Positions 7,263 to 15,866 of a stretch of 64,000 bases of DNA are shown here, one piece after another. The translations under genes and the position numbers were made by a program. Source of the DNA: Verrucomicrobiota bacterium (GTDB lineage Bacteria; Verrucomicrobiota; Verrucomicrobiia; Chthoniobacterales; Terrimicrobiaceae); contig JAGWWS010000010.1 of the NCBI GenBank assembly GCA_018970255.1, positions 1 to 64,000 of the forward strand. Reading direction: 5' to 3'. Each line of letters begins with the position of its first letter. The first letter of the stretch is position 1. The notes under the pieces were generated by a model. The model saw only the letters and a list, made by a program, of their open reading frames with translations. It was not told the origin of the DNA and made no database searches.

Positions 7263-8048
7263 TCAACCCCGCTGCGCAAGGAAGCCCGCCAGCGCCGCGG
7301 CCCCCGAGGCAATCAGGTGCGCCAACCGGATGCATTCGTCCAGCAGGGTGCGCAGGAACCCGCCGCCGGTGACGCCCGGGGACACCAGCGCCAGAATCAC
7401 GGAAATCAACACAAGGTTCGCGAGGTAGATGAGGGCCGAGGAAAAAAACACGCCTCCGTATTCAAGGTCGGGCTGGCCCTTGAGGACCATTTGGATGGTG
7501 AAGGCGAGGTGCAGCGTCCAAGTGAAGCCGATGCCGGCGTAGAGCAGCGGCGGCGAATCCGGCACGCCGGGCAGCAGCATGGCGAGCCCATAGGCCGCGA
7601 GCCAAACCAGCGTGTAGAACGGGACGAAATACGGCGCGAGGACGATCCAGGTGTTCGCCTTGTCGGTGGTGATCTGCCCCCCGCCCCAGGCCGCGCGGAA
7701 ATCGGCCACCCGGCCGCCGTGGAGCCAAACGAGCAGGGCGTGGGTGAGTTCGTGCCCGAGCACATAAAGGATGACGAGCGGCTTGAAGCCGAAAAACCAG
7801 ATCAGCGCAAAAAGGGACGCCCAGCCGAACCAGGTGAATTCCTCCACGCGCGAAAACTCTCCGCCGCGGGCGGACTCGAGGAAAGCGTCGAAAAACGCCG
7901 CCGTGAGCGCGGCGCAGGGGAAAAGGAGGACGATGCCGACAACGAATTTGACCCAGCGTTTCGGGACCTGCCGGTCGAGCACGCCGGCAAGGCTGGCGTG
8001 GAGGGTTTCCTTTTTGGGCGGCGCCGGTTGGGAACGCTTGCGGGCCAT
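7263..8048 (-). CDS. Membrane protein with HExxH motif, M50-like putative metalloprotease
   Basis: The 261-residue product has about five hydrophobic segments (near residues 33-55, 72-96, 135-160, 165-190 and 205-230). An HELTH motif at residues 99-103 sits within or next to a transmembrane helix. That geometry resembles site-2-type zinc metalloproteases. However, the usual second motif with an NPxxDG aspartate is not evident, so activity is uncertain. The start ATG 8048 (MARKRSQPAPPKK) gives a basic cytoplasmic tail. It lies 41 nt downstream of rpsT on the same strand. I do not recognise a specific family name. Confidence 0.6.
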   Translation of the reverse strand: MARKRSQPAPPKKETLHASLAGVLDRQVPKRWVKFVVGIVLLFPCAALTAAFFDAFLESARGGEFSRVEEFTWFGWASLFALIWFFGFKPLVILYVLGHELTHALLVWLHGGRVADFRAAWGGGQITTDKANTWIVLAPYFVPFYTLVWLAAYGLAMLLPGVPDSPPLLYAGIGFTWTLHLAFTIQMVLKGQPDLEYGGVFFSSALIYLANLVLISVILALVSPGVTGGGFLRTLLDECIRLAHLIASGAAALAGFLAQRG

Positions 8049-8089
8049 TTCAGGGAACTGCCCCGTGACGGCGGTCGCGGGCGGCCGGG

Positions 8090-8356
8090 CTACTTCTTCG
8101 CGGAAGCGAGCGCGCGGTTGAGGCGCCCCTTGCGGCGGTCGGCCACATTGCGGTGGATGACCCCGCGCTTGGCCGCCTTGTCGAGGGCGGAGGAAAGTTT
8201 TTGGAACTCGGCTTTCGCAGCCCCGGCATCCCCGCCGGCGATGGCCTTGCGGACCTTCTTCTGCTGGCTCTTGATGGCGGTGATGACGCCCGCATTGCGT
8301 GTGCGGCGGCGTGTGGCTTGGCGGGCGCTCTTGGCGGCGGATTTGGTGTTGGCCAT
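8090..8356 (-). CDS. rpsT: 30S ribosomal protein S20
   Basis: The 88-residue, strongly basic product starts MANTKSAAKSARQATRRRTRN and contains KAEFQKLSSALDKAAKRGVIHRN before a final lysine-rich stretch. This is the full-length S20 pattern, a primary 16S rRNA-binding protein of the small subunit. The start is the canonical ATG at 8356. It lies 64 nt downstream of cheB1 on the same strand and heads a short series with the HExxH and EcsC genes. Confidence 0.97.
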   Translation of the reverse strand: MANTKSAAKSARQATRRRTRNAGVITAIKSQQKKVRKAIAGGDAGAAKAEFQKLSSALDKAAKRGVIHRNVADRRKGRLNRALASAKK

Positions 8357-8420
8357 GGGTCTTTCGTGTGTTGGCGCGCGAGGCTATCCCAGCGGCGCCC
8401 CGGCGCAAGGGCGATTTTGG

Positions 8421-9473
8421 TCAACTGGCGACCGCCGTGGCGGCCACCGCCTTCACGATGTGCTCGGCGATTTTGTCCAATGGAACCATCTTTTGGACCC
8501 CGCCCGCCTCGAACGCCTTCCGGGGCATTCCGTAGACGACGCAGGTTTTTTCGTCCTGCGCGAAGGTCCGGCAGCCGGCGTTGCGCAGGGCGAGGAGCCC
8601 GCGTGCGCCGTCGTCGCCCATTCCCGTGAGGATGCCCGCCACGGCCTTGGGGCCGACCAGCGGCGCCGCCGATTCGAAGAGCACATCCACGGACGGGCGG
8701 CAGAAATTGATTTTCGGGCCCTGCTTGAGGCGGACGGCGAAATTTTCCCCGCGCTTGGCGAGGACCATGTGCTGGTCGCCGGGGGCGACGAGGACCGTCC
8801 CGCGCGAGGGCTGGTCGCCCTCGGCGGCCTCGCGGACATGGAGCTGCGAAATTTCATCGAGCCGGCGAGCCATCGCGGCGCTGAATCCCGCCGGGATGTG
8901 CTGGACGATGAGGATCGGGGGAAGGTTGGGCGGGAGCGCGGCGAGGATGTCCTTGAGGGCTTCCGTCCCGCCGGTGGACGAGCCGATGAGGATGATCTGG
9001 TCCGGCGAGGCGCGGTTGACTGCGGAGTGGTAGGCCGAAAAGGATGCCGGGGACGGCGTGCGCTGGACCCGCGTGGAGCCGGCGGCGGCCTTGACCTTCA
9101 TGACGAGCTCGTGGCCGAGGTCCTTTCCGAAAACGCCGTTCGAGGGTTTCGCCATCACATCGACGGCGCCGGCCTCGAGCGCCTGCAGCGCGTATTTGGA
9201 ACCGCTCGCACTCAGCGAACTGAAAACCACGGCTGGCACCGGGTGCTGGGTGGAGAGGATTTTCAGGAAGGTGATGCCGTCCATTTTCGGCATCTCGATG
9301 TCGAGCGTGAGCACATCGGGCTTGAGCGAGAGGATCAATCCGCGCGCCTCGTAGGGGTCGGCCGCCGCACCGACCACTTCGATGCCGGGGTCGGCCGACA
9401 GCATGCCGGAGATGAACCGCCGGAAAATGGCGGAATCGTCCACCACGAGCACGCGTGTCTTGGCGGGGGGCAT
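8421..9473 (-). CDS. cheB: Chemotaxis protein-glutamate methylesterase CheB (copy 1)
   Basis: The 350-residue product has a receiver domain (acidic pair D12-D13, phospho-acceptor D58, lysine K109), a linker, and a C-terminal methylesterase domain. The catalytic Ser-His-Asp triad is visible as GSSTGG (S166), VQHIP (H192) and LTGMGDDG (D288). It therefore looks fully competent to demethylate chemoreceptors after phosphorylation by CheA. It is the last gene of the minus-strand run cheW-cheX-double receiver-cheB, 15 nt after its neighbour. A second, degenerate CheB lies at 12694-13737. Confidence 0.95.
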   Translation of the reverse strand: MPPAKTRVLVVDDSAIFRRFISGMLSADPGIEVVGAAADPYEARGLILSLKPDVLTLDIEMPKMDGITFLKILSTQHPVPAVVFSSLSASGSKYALQALEAGAVDVMAKPSNGVFGKDLGHELVMKVKAAAGSTRVQRTPSPASFSAYHSAVNRASPDQIILIGSSTGGTEALKDILAALPPNLPPILIVQHIPAGFSAAMARRLDEISQLHVREAAEGDQPSRGTVLVAPGDQHMVLAKRGENFAVRLKQGPKINFCRPSVDVLFESAAPLVGPKAVAGILTGMGDDGARGLLALRNAGCRTFAQDEKTCVVYGMPRKAFEAGGVQKMVPLDKIAEHIVKAVAATAVAS

Positions 9474-9488
9474 TCGGGGGCCGGGACC

Positions 9489-10733
9489 TTAGAACGAGGA
9501 AAGCGCCTGGAGGAGCGTGGGGCTCACATCCACAAGCGAAGCGCCTTTGAACGGGTTCGGCACATCCTTGAGCGCGGCGACTTTCGAATTCGCCGCGAAC
9601 ACATTCGGGAGGTTCGGGATGTTGTCGAGGTCCGAGGCCGCAATGCGCCATTTGATCCCGACATTGTTGCATTCGTTCAAAATGAAACCGATGGCGCGCA
9701 GCACGGGGACCTCGGGCTTGGAGATGGACCCGAGGTCGATGACGAGCTTGGCGATGCCCGCATTGGCAAAGGAGGCGACTTTCGCCCGGGCTTGGCGGGA
9801 AAGGTCGATGGAACCGGAGTCCGAAAGGCCTGCCGGGAGCGTGACGACGGCGCAGTCGCCCTTCGTGGCGAAGAACAGCGGCGTGAGGTCGAGTTCCATG
9901 GCCTTGGCCAGGCGGTCGGCGATTTCACCGGCCTCGAGGGGCTTGGTGAGGACGGCATCGAAACCGGCGTCGCGCGCTTCGGTTTGCTCGTAGGTGGCCG
10001 TGCGGATCGCCATGGCGACCATCGGCACATTTTTCATTTCCGGACGGGTGCGGGTGGCCTGGAGGAATTTGATCGCCGCCTTGTTCGGGTAAGCGAGGCT
10101 CACGAGCACGACATCGGGGGTTGTTTTCGAAGCGGCGGCTTCGGCGATTTTTTTCGTGGCGGCATCGAGCGTGTCACAGCCATTGGCTTTCCATCCGCGC
10201 GATGCGACGGACGATTGGATCGTTTCGAGGATGGCCGGGTGTTCATCCACCACGAGGATGTTGATGGCATCGGTGACCTTGAGGTTCTTTTTCGGCACGG
10301 GCGCGGAGGCGGCCGGCGCCGCGGGGGCCGCTGCAGGGGCGGTTGCGCCGCCGACCCGGGGCTTGAGGTCAACGATCCGCGTGACGCGCTCGATCACGCC
10401 CGCCTCGGTGAAAGGCTTCACGATGTAGTCGCGCACACCCATCTTCGCGATCTTGAGGACATTCTCCTTGCCGGCCTCGGCGGTGAGCATGATGACCGGG
10501 ATGTCCTTGAGCAGCGGGTCGGCTTTGAGGCGGGACAGGCACTCGACGCCATCCATCACGGGCATGGTGACATCGAGGAGGATCACATCGGGCGTTTCCC
10601 GCGATGCCACCTCGAGCGCCTCGGCGCCGTTCGAGGCGAGAACGACCTGCGCCTCGTAGGGTGCGAAAGCCTTGTTGACGAGCGTGTGGACCATCCGGCT
10701 GTCGTCCACGCTGAGAATCTTGGGTGTGGGCAT
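9489..10733 (-). CDS. Response regulator: receiver, pseudo-receiver and STAS-like domain
   Basis: The 414-residue product starts with a canonical receiver (D10-D11, D54 in ILLDVTMPVMDG, K106). A linker rich in alanine and proline follows (about 130-148). A second receiver-like domain at 157-280 keeps the acidic pair (VVDEHP) and lysine (LTKPL) but has serine at the phospho-acceptor position (VVLVSLAYP, S212). The last part, about 288-400, resembles STAS/anti-sigma-antagonist folds (AVVTLPAGL, KLVIDLGSISKPEVPVL), again without the usual DSSG phosphosite. It lies 9 nt after the CheX gene, so it is probably part of the chemosensory pathway as an adaptor or phosphate sink. Confidence 0.75.
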   Translation of the reverse strand: MPTPKILSVDDSRMVHTLVNKAFAPYEAQVVLASNGAEALEVASRETPDVILLDVTMPVMDGVECLSRLKADPLLKDIPVIMLTAEAGKENVLKIAKMGVRDYIVKPFTEAGVIERVTRIVDLKPRVGGATAPAAAPAAPAASAPVPKKNLKVTDAINILVVDEHPAILETIQSSVASRGWKANGCDTLDAATKKIAEAAASKTTPDVVLVSLAYPNKAAIKFLQATRTRPEMKNVPMVAMAIRTATYEQTEARDAGFDAVLTKPLEAGEIADRLAKAMELDLTPLFFATKGDCAVVTLPAGLSDSGSIDLSRQARAKVASFANAGIAKLVIDLGSISKPEVPVLRAIGFILNECNNVGIKWRIAASDLDNIPNLPNVFAANSKVAALKDVPNPFKGASLVDVSPTLLQALSSF

Positions 10734-10742
10734 GGTGGTGGG

Positions 10743-11237
10743 TTATTGGTTGAAAACGCCGAAAAAGTAAACGCAAAGCGGTTCGGGGGAGCCTTCGACG
10801 AGGAATTCGAGGCCGACTCCGATGGTGCAGTTCTTCGGGTTCACGGAAATTTTATTGCCGGCGACCACGGACGGCGGCGTGAGGGTGCAATTGTAGCCGA
10901 GGTCGCTGAAGCGGGACTTCAGGTTGCCGGTCACCATGTTGGTGAGTTCGGCGACGACATCCGAAAGGTCCTGGTCCGAGGAAACCGAGCCAAGGATTTT
11001 TTCGGCGATGAAGGAAGCGAGGCCTTTTCCAAAGGAGGTGTAAACCATCCCCGAAACTTTCCCGGAGAGGCCGATCGCCCCGGCCACGCCCTGGAGGACG
11101 AGCGGCTGTTGGACGGGTTGGAAGACGGTGCCCGGTTCGGCGGAGAGCCCGGCCATTGTTTGGAAAACCGGGGGAACGACGGCATGGATCCCCTCGAGGA
11201 CAATTTGGCCGTGCGCGGCCGTGGCTGCGGCAGGCAT
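10743..11237 (-). CDS. cheX: CheX-like chemotaxis phosphatase
   Basis: The 164-residue product carries the CheC/CheX/FliY phosphatase signature: VVAELTNMVTGNLKSRF, with the catalytic pair E97 and N100 spaced as ExxN, followed by the expected proline-containing strand. CheX proteins dephosphorylate CheY-type receivers. Its start at 11237 is one base after the cheW stop and its stop is 9 nt before the double-receiver gene, so these are tightly coupled. The double-receiver protein is a likely substrate (inference). Confidence 0.82.
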   Translation of the reverse strand: MPAAATAAHGQIVLEGIHAVVPPVFQTMAGLSAEPGTVFQPVQQPLVLQGVAGAIGLSGKVSGMVYTSFGKGLASFIAEKILGSVSSDQDLSDVVAELTNMVTGNLKSRFSDLGYNCTLTPPSVVAGNKISVNPKNCTIGVGLEFLVEGSPEPLCVYFFGVFNQ

Positions 11238-11238
11238 G

Positions 11239-11748
11239 TCAGGCGGCTACCTCTGCGGAAACCCTCACGATGTCGTCGGCGATGACTTTCTCGATATCGA
11301 GCAGGCTTTTGACGACCCCCTTCACTTTCGCCATGCCGAGGAGGTATTCCACGCTCACCGATCCGCCGAAGTCCGGCGGGGGTTCGATGTCCTCGGCGGA
11401 AACATTCGCCACTTCCTCAACCGAATCGACGATGAGCCCGATGTTCCGCAATTCCCCGCCGCGCGCCGGGAGCTGGACCACAACGATGCAATTCATCTCG
11501 CCGATGGCGGAATCCGGCAGCCCGAGCTTGGTGCGGAGATCGATGACCGGGATCACCTTTCCGCGGAGGTTGATCACACCTTTCACATGGGGCGGCATTT
11601 GGGGGACCGCTGTGATGTGCAGCATGGTGATGATCTCGCGGACCTTCAGCACCGGCACACCATAGGCTTCGGAGGCGAGGGTGAAGGTCAGGTATTTCCC
11701 GGCAAGTGGGCTTGGGGCTGCAGGGAGGGTTTCCGAGGCGGTTGGCAT
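11239..11748 (-). CDS. cheW: Chemotaxis coupling protein CheW
   Basis: The 169-residue product has the CheW fold: YLTFTLASEAYGVPVLKVRE near the start, HITAVPQMPPHVKGVINLRG and VIPVIDLRTKLGL in the middle, then LIVDSVEEVANV. It links chemoreceptors to CheA. ATG 11748 (MPTASETLPAAP) was preferred to an upstream in-frame start at 11868 that would overlap the divergent cheR. It leads the minus-strand unit cheW-cheX-double receiver-cheB and is divergent from cheR, with about 100 nt between the two starts. Confidence 0.95.
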   Translation of the reverse strand: MPTASETLPAAPSPLAGKYLTFTLASEAYGVPVLKVREIITMLHITAVPQMPPHVKGVINLRGKVIPVIDLRTKLGLPDSAIGEMNCIVVVQLPARGGELRNIGLIVDSVEEVANVSAEDIEPPPDFGGSVSVEYLLGMAKVKGVVKSLLDIEKVIADDIVRVSAEVAA

Positions 11749-11851
11749 TCCGCGAGCGTATTCGGCGGCCGGGCGATTTCGAGAGATTTTTGGGGGTTCC
11801 GCGGCTTGCCCGCCGTGCGGCGCTGGATAGAATCGCCGCCGGAAAGTGACG

Positions 11852-12697
11852 ATGCAGACTTCCCCCATCCTGACCGATTCGGACTACGACCTGATTGCCC
11901 AGATCGTTTACAAGCACAGCCGCATCCACCTCGGGACCGGCAAGCGGGAACTCGTCTCCTCCCGGCTCGGCAAGCGCCTCCGCACGCTCGGGTGCGAAAG
12001 CTATGCCGAGTATTGCGGCCTCCTCACTCGCAAGGGCGGCGACGGCGAGGTGGCCCACCTCCTCGATGCGATTTCGACCAACCACACCTTCTTCTTCCGC
12101 GAGCGCCAGCATTTCGACTTCCTGGAAAAACGCGTGCTGCGCGAGTTTGCGGACGACCGCGCATTCCGCGGCGACGGCTGCCTGCGCTGCTGGAGCGCGG
12201 CGGCATCCACCGGGGAGGAACCCTATTCGATCGCCCTCCTGCTCGCCGCCCACGCGGATGCGAACTCCGGTTTCCGCTGGGAAATGGATTGCACCGACAT
12301 CAGCCGCCCCGCCCTCGAAACCGCCAAGGCCGGCATCTACCCCGCCGTGCGCCTGGGCGAAGTCCCGCCGGAACTCCGGAAGCGGTTTTTCCAGGTGGGC
12401 GTGGGCGCACAATCCGGCCACCACCGCGTGAAAGCGGAAATCCGCCACAAAATCATGTGGCACCAACTGAACCTTTTCCAGGACACCTACCCGTTCGAGA
12501 AAAAGTTCCACGTGATCTTCTGCCGGAATGTCATGATCTATTTCGACAAGCCGTCGCAGGAGCAATTGATCGAAAAAATGGCCAACCTGCTCGTCCCCGG
12601 CGGCTACCTCAAGGTCGGGCACTCGGAGAGCCTTTCCGCCCTCGCCCACCGCCTCGACCCGGTCCAGCCGGCGGTTTACAGGAGGCCGAAACCGTGA
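11852..12697 (+). CDS. cheR: Chemoreceptor methyltransferase CheR
   Basis: The 281-residue product has the N-terminal helical CheR domain and the SAM-binding catalytic domain (LRCWSAAASTGEEPYSIAL; CTDISRPALETAKAGIY; VIFCRNVMIYFDK). It methylates glutamates of the chemoreceptor. ATG 11852 is preferred to GTG 11846 because GGAAAG at 11841-11846 is then a well-placed ribosome site. It shares GTGA with the following cheB2, so both adaptation enzymes are translated together, opposite in strand to the rest of the island. Confidence 0.95.
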   Translation: MQTSPILTDSDYDLIAQIVYKHSRIHLGTGKRELVSSRLGKRLRTLGCESYAEYCGLLTRKGGDGEVAHLLDAISTNHTFFFRERQHFDFLEKRVLREFADDRAFRGDGCLRCWSAAASTGEEPYSIALLLAAHADANSGFRWEMDCTDISRPALETAKAGIYPAVRLGEVPPELRKRFFQVGVGAQSGHHRVKAEIRHKIMWHQLNLFQDTYPFEKKFHVIFCRNVMIYFDKPSQEQLIEKMANLLVPGGYLKVGHSESLSALAHRLDPVQPAVYRRPKP

Positions 12698-13737
12698 CTC
12701 CCGCCGCGCAGCCCGTTAAGGCGATTTTCATCGAAGACTGCGCGGCATTGCGCACGCCCACGGCGAAAACGCTCGGCAAGGACAGCGGGATCGAAACGAC
12801 CTGTGCCGTCGCCGACCCGTTCGCCGCACGCAAATGCATCGCGGATTCCAAGCCCGCGGTGGTGGTCATCGACCTCGAGATGGAGCGGATGGATGCGATG
12901 CTGTTCCTGAGGATCCTCATGGGGCAATCGCCAATGCCCGTCGTCGGCATCTGCTCGCTCACGCCGCAGGGGTCGAAAGCCGCGCTCGACGCGCTGGAAC
13001 TCGGCGCCGTGGACATTTTCGTCCGCTCCAACAACCACGACATCGCCCACGGCCAGGGGGCCAGCCTCGCCGAAAAGGTCCGGGCGGCCGCCAAGGCGAA
13101 ATTCCGCCCGCCGGGCCCCAAGGCCCCGCCGCCCGCCTCGCCCGAACAAAAGGATGCCAAAAGCCTGATCCTCCTCGGTGCGTCCACCGGCGGCACGGAG
13201 GCTCTGCGCGAAGTGCTGATGCGGCTCCCCGCGGGGCTGCCGCCGGTTTGCATCGTGCAGCACATCCCGTCGAATTTCAGCACCGCCTTCGCCGACCGCC
13301 TGAATGCGGCGTGCGCGATTTCCGTGAAAGAGGCGGCGGACGGCGACCTGCTCGAGCCGGGCAAGGCCTTCGTGGCACCCGGCGACCGGCACATGCTGCT
13401 CGCGAGGAAAAGTTCCGGCCGGCTCTACCTGCAAGTGAAGGACGGCGAAAAAATCCTGCACCACCGGCCGTCCATCGACTTGATGTTCGAATCGGCCGCC
13501 GCCGTTGCGGGGGCGCAATCGGTCGCCGGTTTGCTGACGGGCATGGGCCGCGACGGGGCATCGGGATTGCTGAAACTCCGCCAATCCGGCGCGAAGACCT
13601 TCGCGCAGGACGAAGCGACGAGCGTGGTTTACGGGATGCCGAAAGCGGCCGCGGACCTTGGCGCCGCGGAAAAAATCCTGCCCCTCGGGGATGTGGCCGA
13701 CCACATCGTGCGGGCCTGCACCCCGCGCAGGGCTTAG
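12694..13737 (+). CDS. cheB: CheB-type methylesterase with degenerate receiver domain (copy 2)
   Basis: The 347-residue product starts at GTG 12694, with AGGAGG (12680-12685) 8 nt upstream, and overlaps the cheR stop by 4 nt. The methylesterase domain is intact: GASTGG (S164), VQHIP (H190), LTGMGRDG (D287). The receiver keeps one acidic pair (E14-D15) and D60. At the switch serine position it has cysteine (GICSLT), and the invariant lysine is replaced by arginine (DIFVRS, R111). Phosphorylation-dependent activation may therefore be lost or altered. Its stop overlaps the convergent cheA stop by 4 nt. Confidence 0.9.
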   Translation: MTPAAQPVKAIFIEDCAALRTPTAKTLGKDSGIETTCAVADPFAARKCIADSKPAVVVIDLEMERMDAMLFLRILMGQSPMPVVGICSLTPQGSKAALDALELGAVDIFVRSNNHDIAHGQGASLAEKVRAAAKAKFRPPGPKAPPPASPEQKDAKSLILLGASTGGTEALREVLMRLPAGLPPVCIVQHIPSNFSTAFADRLNAACAISVKEAADGDLLEPGKAFVAPGDRHMLLARKSSGRLYLQVKDGEKILHHRPSIDLMFESAAAVAGAQSVAGLLTGMGRDGASGLLKLRQSGAKTFAQDEATSVVYGMPKAAADLGAAEKILPLGDVADHIVRACTPRRA

Positions 13738-15815
13738 GCCGCCTGGCCGTTCAGCGCGCCGGCCTGGACCAGTTCGCGGGGATCGAGGATGAGCCCCACC
13801 CGCCCGTCACCGAGGATCGCGGCACCCGCCAGGCATTTGTTCGCCTTGAATTTTTCGTCCAGGCTTTTGATGACGACTTCCTGTTTGCCGATCAACTCGT
13901 CCACCATGATGCAGCGCTGCTGGTTGGCGGACTCCACCACGATCAGGAGCCCCTCGCAGGGGTCCGTGGTGCGGGGCTCGACATTGAAATGGCTGTAGAG
14001 CCGGAGGATCGGCCGCAGGCGGTCGCGCACCTTCACCACCTCGCCCTTGCCCTGCACGCGCGTAATCATCTCGGGCGTGGGGCGGAAGGATTCGCAAACC
14101 GAGAGCGTGGGGAAAATGTAGCGCTCCTCGCCGACGCGCGCGATGAGGCCGTCGATGATCGCCAGCGTGAGCGGGAGGAAAATCCGGAAAGTGGTCCCCT
14201 GCCCCGGCACCGAGTCGATCTCGATCTTGCCGCGCATCTTCCCGATATTTTGCTTCACCACATCCATGCCGACCCCGCGGCCGGAGATGCCGGTGATTTT
14301 TTCGGCCGTGGAAAACCCGGGGGCGAAAATGAGGTCGTGGATTTCCCTTTCCTCGAGGGTGGCGCCCGCCGCGATGATTCCGCGTTCGACGGCCTTGTCG
14401 AAAATCCGCTGCGTGTTGAGGCCGGCTCCGTCGTCCGCGATTTCGATGACAATGCTCCCCCCCTGGTGGAATGCGGAAAGCCGGACGGTCCCCCGCTCGG
14501 GCTTGCCGGCGGCGGCGCGCTTGCCGGGGGACTCGATGCCGTGGTCCACGGAATTGCGGATCATGTGCATGAGCGGGTCCGCCAATTCCTCGACCATCGT
14601 GCGGTCCATCTCGGTGTCCTCGCCGCTGATCAAAAGCTCCACATCCTTGCCGGTGCCGGCGTTGAGGTCGCGCACGAGGCGCGTCATTTTCTGGAAGGTC
14701 CCCTTGATGGCGACCATGCGCAGCGACATCGCGATTTTTTGGAGTTCGAGGGCGATTTGGCTGAGCTGCGAAAGGTTCCTGGCGATATGGCGGCTGCGGA
14801 GGCTCAGGATGTCCGGGTGCTGCGAGACCTGGGATTGCGCGATGACCAGCTCGCCGACCAGTTCGACGAGGCTGTCGAACTTCCGCGTGTCCACCTTCAT
14901 CATGGTGGAAACGGTTTTGACCGGTTCGCGCGCAGCGGCGGGTTTCTCCGAAGGGGCGGCCCCGCCCGGCAATGCCGGCGCGTCCTTCGCGGGCGGCGCG
15001 GCGGAGGGGTTCTCGATCACCACGCGGACGCGGGAAACCAAGTCGTCCACCGGCACATGGATGGGCGCGGGCGGATTCTCGCCGGAGAGCTGCAGCTGGA
15101 GTTCGTCGGTGAAATTCTTGAGGATGTCGCGCCCCTCGAGGATGAGGTCGATGACCGGCGGCGTGAGCAGGAGTTTGCCCGAACGCGCAAGGTCGAGGAG
15201 GTTTTCCAACTCGTGGGAAAGCCGGTTCACCGGCATGAGGCGCAGGAAGCCGGAAGCGCCCTTGAAGGTGTGGAAAGCGCGGAAGATGGAACTCAGCGTC
15301 GCCGCATCGTCCGGCTGGTCTTCGAGGACGAGGATGCCCTGCTCGATGTTGTCGAGGTGCTCGCGGGCCTCGTTCGAAAACTCGTGGAGGATGTCGCCAT
15401 CGGCGGCGATGTCGATCGAGGTGTGCTCGCTGGACTCGGGCGCGGGTGTTGGCTCCGGGGCGGCAGCGGCCCCGGGCGCCGTTTCGCCCGTTGCAGGCGC
15501 GGCGGGCGGGGCAAAAACCGAGGCCTCGCCGGAGCGGAGTTCGGCAAGCTGGGTTGCAAGCAACCCGAGGGTGTCAAGCTGCCCGGCGGTGTAGGGTTGC
15601 CCCGAGAAAAGGATCTCCTCGATGAACGAGGCCGAGTGGGCGGCGCACTTGTGGAATTCCGCGAAGCCCTCGAGGCCCTGCGACTTTTCCGCAATGCTGG
15701 AGAGGATGTCCCGCAGGGGGAACTGGCTGCGGTCGGTGCCCGGCTCGGAGAGCAGGATCTCGCGCGTGGCCTGTCCGATCCACAAGTCGATCTTGTCGAG
15801 TTTCTCTTGGGACAT
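13734..15815 (-). CDS. cheA: Chemotaxis histidine kinase CheA with extra N-terminal domain
   Basis: The 693-residue product has an unusual N-terminal region (1-100) and a proline/alanine linker. The HPt domain follows (about 137-240), with the phospho-accepting histidine H182 in FHTFKGASGFL. Further on are the dimerisation helices (about 325-385), the ATPase domain (MIRNSVDHGIES; IADDGAGLN; FAPGFSTAEK; SGRGVGMDVVK) and a C-terminal CheW-like regulatory domain. In most CheA proteins the HPt domain is at the very N-terminus. ATG 15815 (MSQEKLDKIDLW) was chosen over ATG 15845 because the extra ten residues are low-complexity. It lies 51 nt after the chemoreceptor gene on the same strand. Confidence 0.95.
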   Translation of the reverse strand: MSQEKLDKIDLWIGQATREILLSEPGTDRSQFPLRDILSSIAEKSQGLEGFAEFHKCAAHSASFIEEILFSGQPYTAGQLDTLGLLATQLAELRSGEASVFAPPAAPATGETAPGAAAAPEPTPAPESSEHTSIDIAADGDILHEFSNEAREHLDNIEQGILVLEDQPDDAATLSSIFRAFHTFKGASGFLRLMPVNRLSHELENLLDLARSGKLLLTPPVIDLILEGRDILKNFTDELQLQLSGENPPAPIHVPVDDLVSRVRVVIENPSAAPPAKDAPALPGGAAPSEKPAAAREPVKTVSTMMKVDTRKFDSLVELVGELVIAQSQVSQHPDILSLRSRHIARNLSQLSQIALELQKIAMSLRMVAIKGTFQKMTRLVRDLNAGTGKDVELLISGEDTEMDRTMVEELADPLMHMIRNSVDHGIESPGKRAAAGKPERGTVRLSAFHQGGSIVIEIADDGAGLNTQRIFDKAVERGIIAAGATLEEREIHDLIFAPGFSTAEKITGISGRGVGMDVVKQNIGKMRGKIEIDSVPGQGTTFRIFLPLTLAIIDGLIARVGEERYIFPTLSVCESFRPTPEMITRVQGKGEVVKVRDRLRPILRLYSHFNVEPRTTDPCEGLLIVVESANQQRCIMVDELIGKQEVVIKSLDEKFKANKCLAGAAILGDGRVGLILDPRELVQAGALNGQAA

Positions 15816-15866
15816 ACGGGCTGGTGGTTGGCGCCCCGGCTGCAAGGCCGGGGCGCGTTCCGGAAA

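Noticed and set aside
7200-11285. A 1361-codon open frame opposite rpsT, cheB, the double receiver and cheX
   Set aside because: It runs across several well-identified genes and has no recognisable domain.
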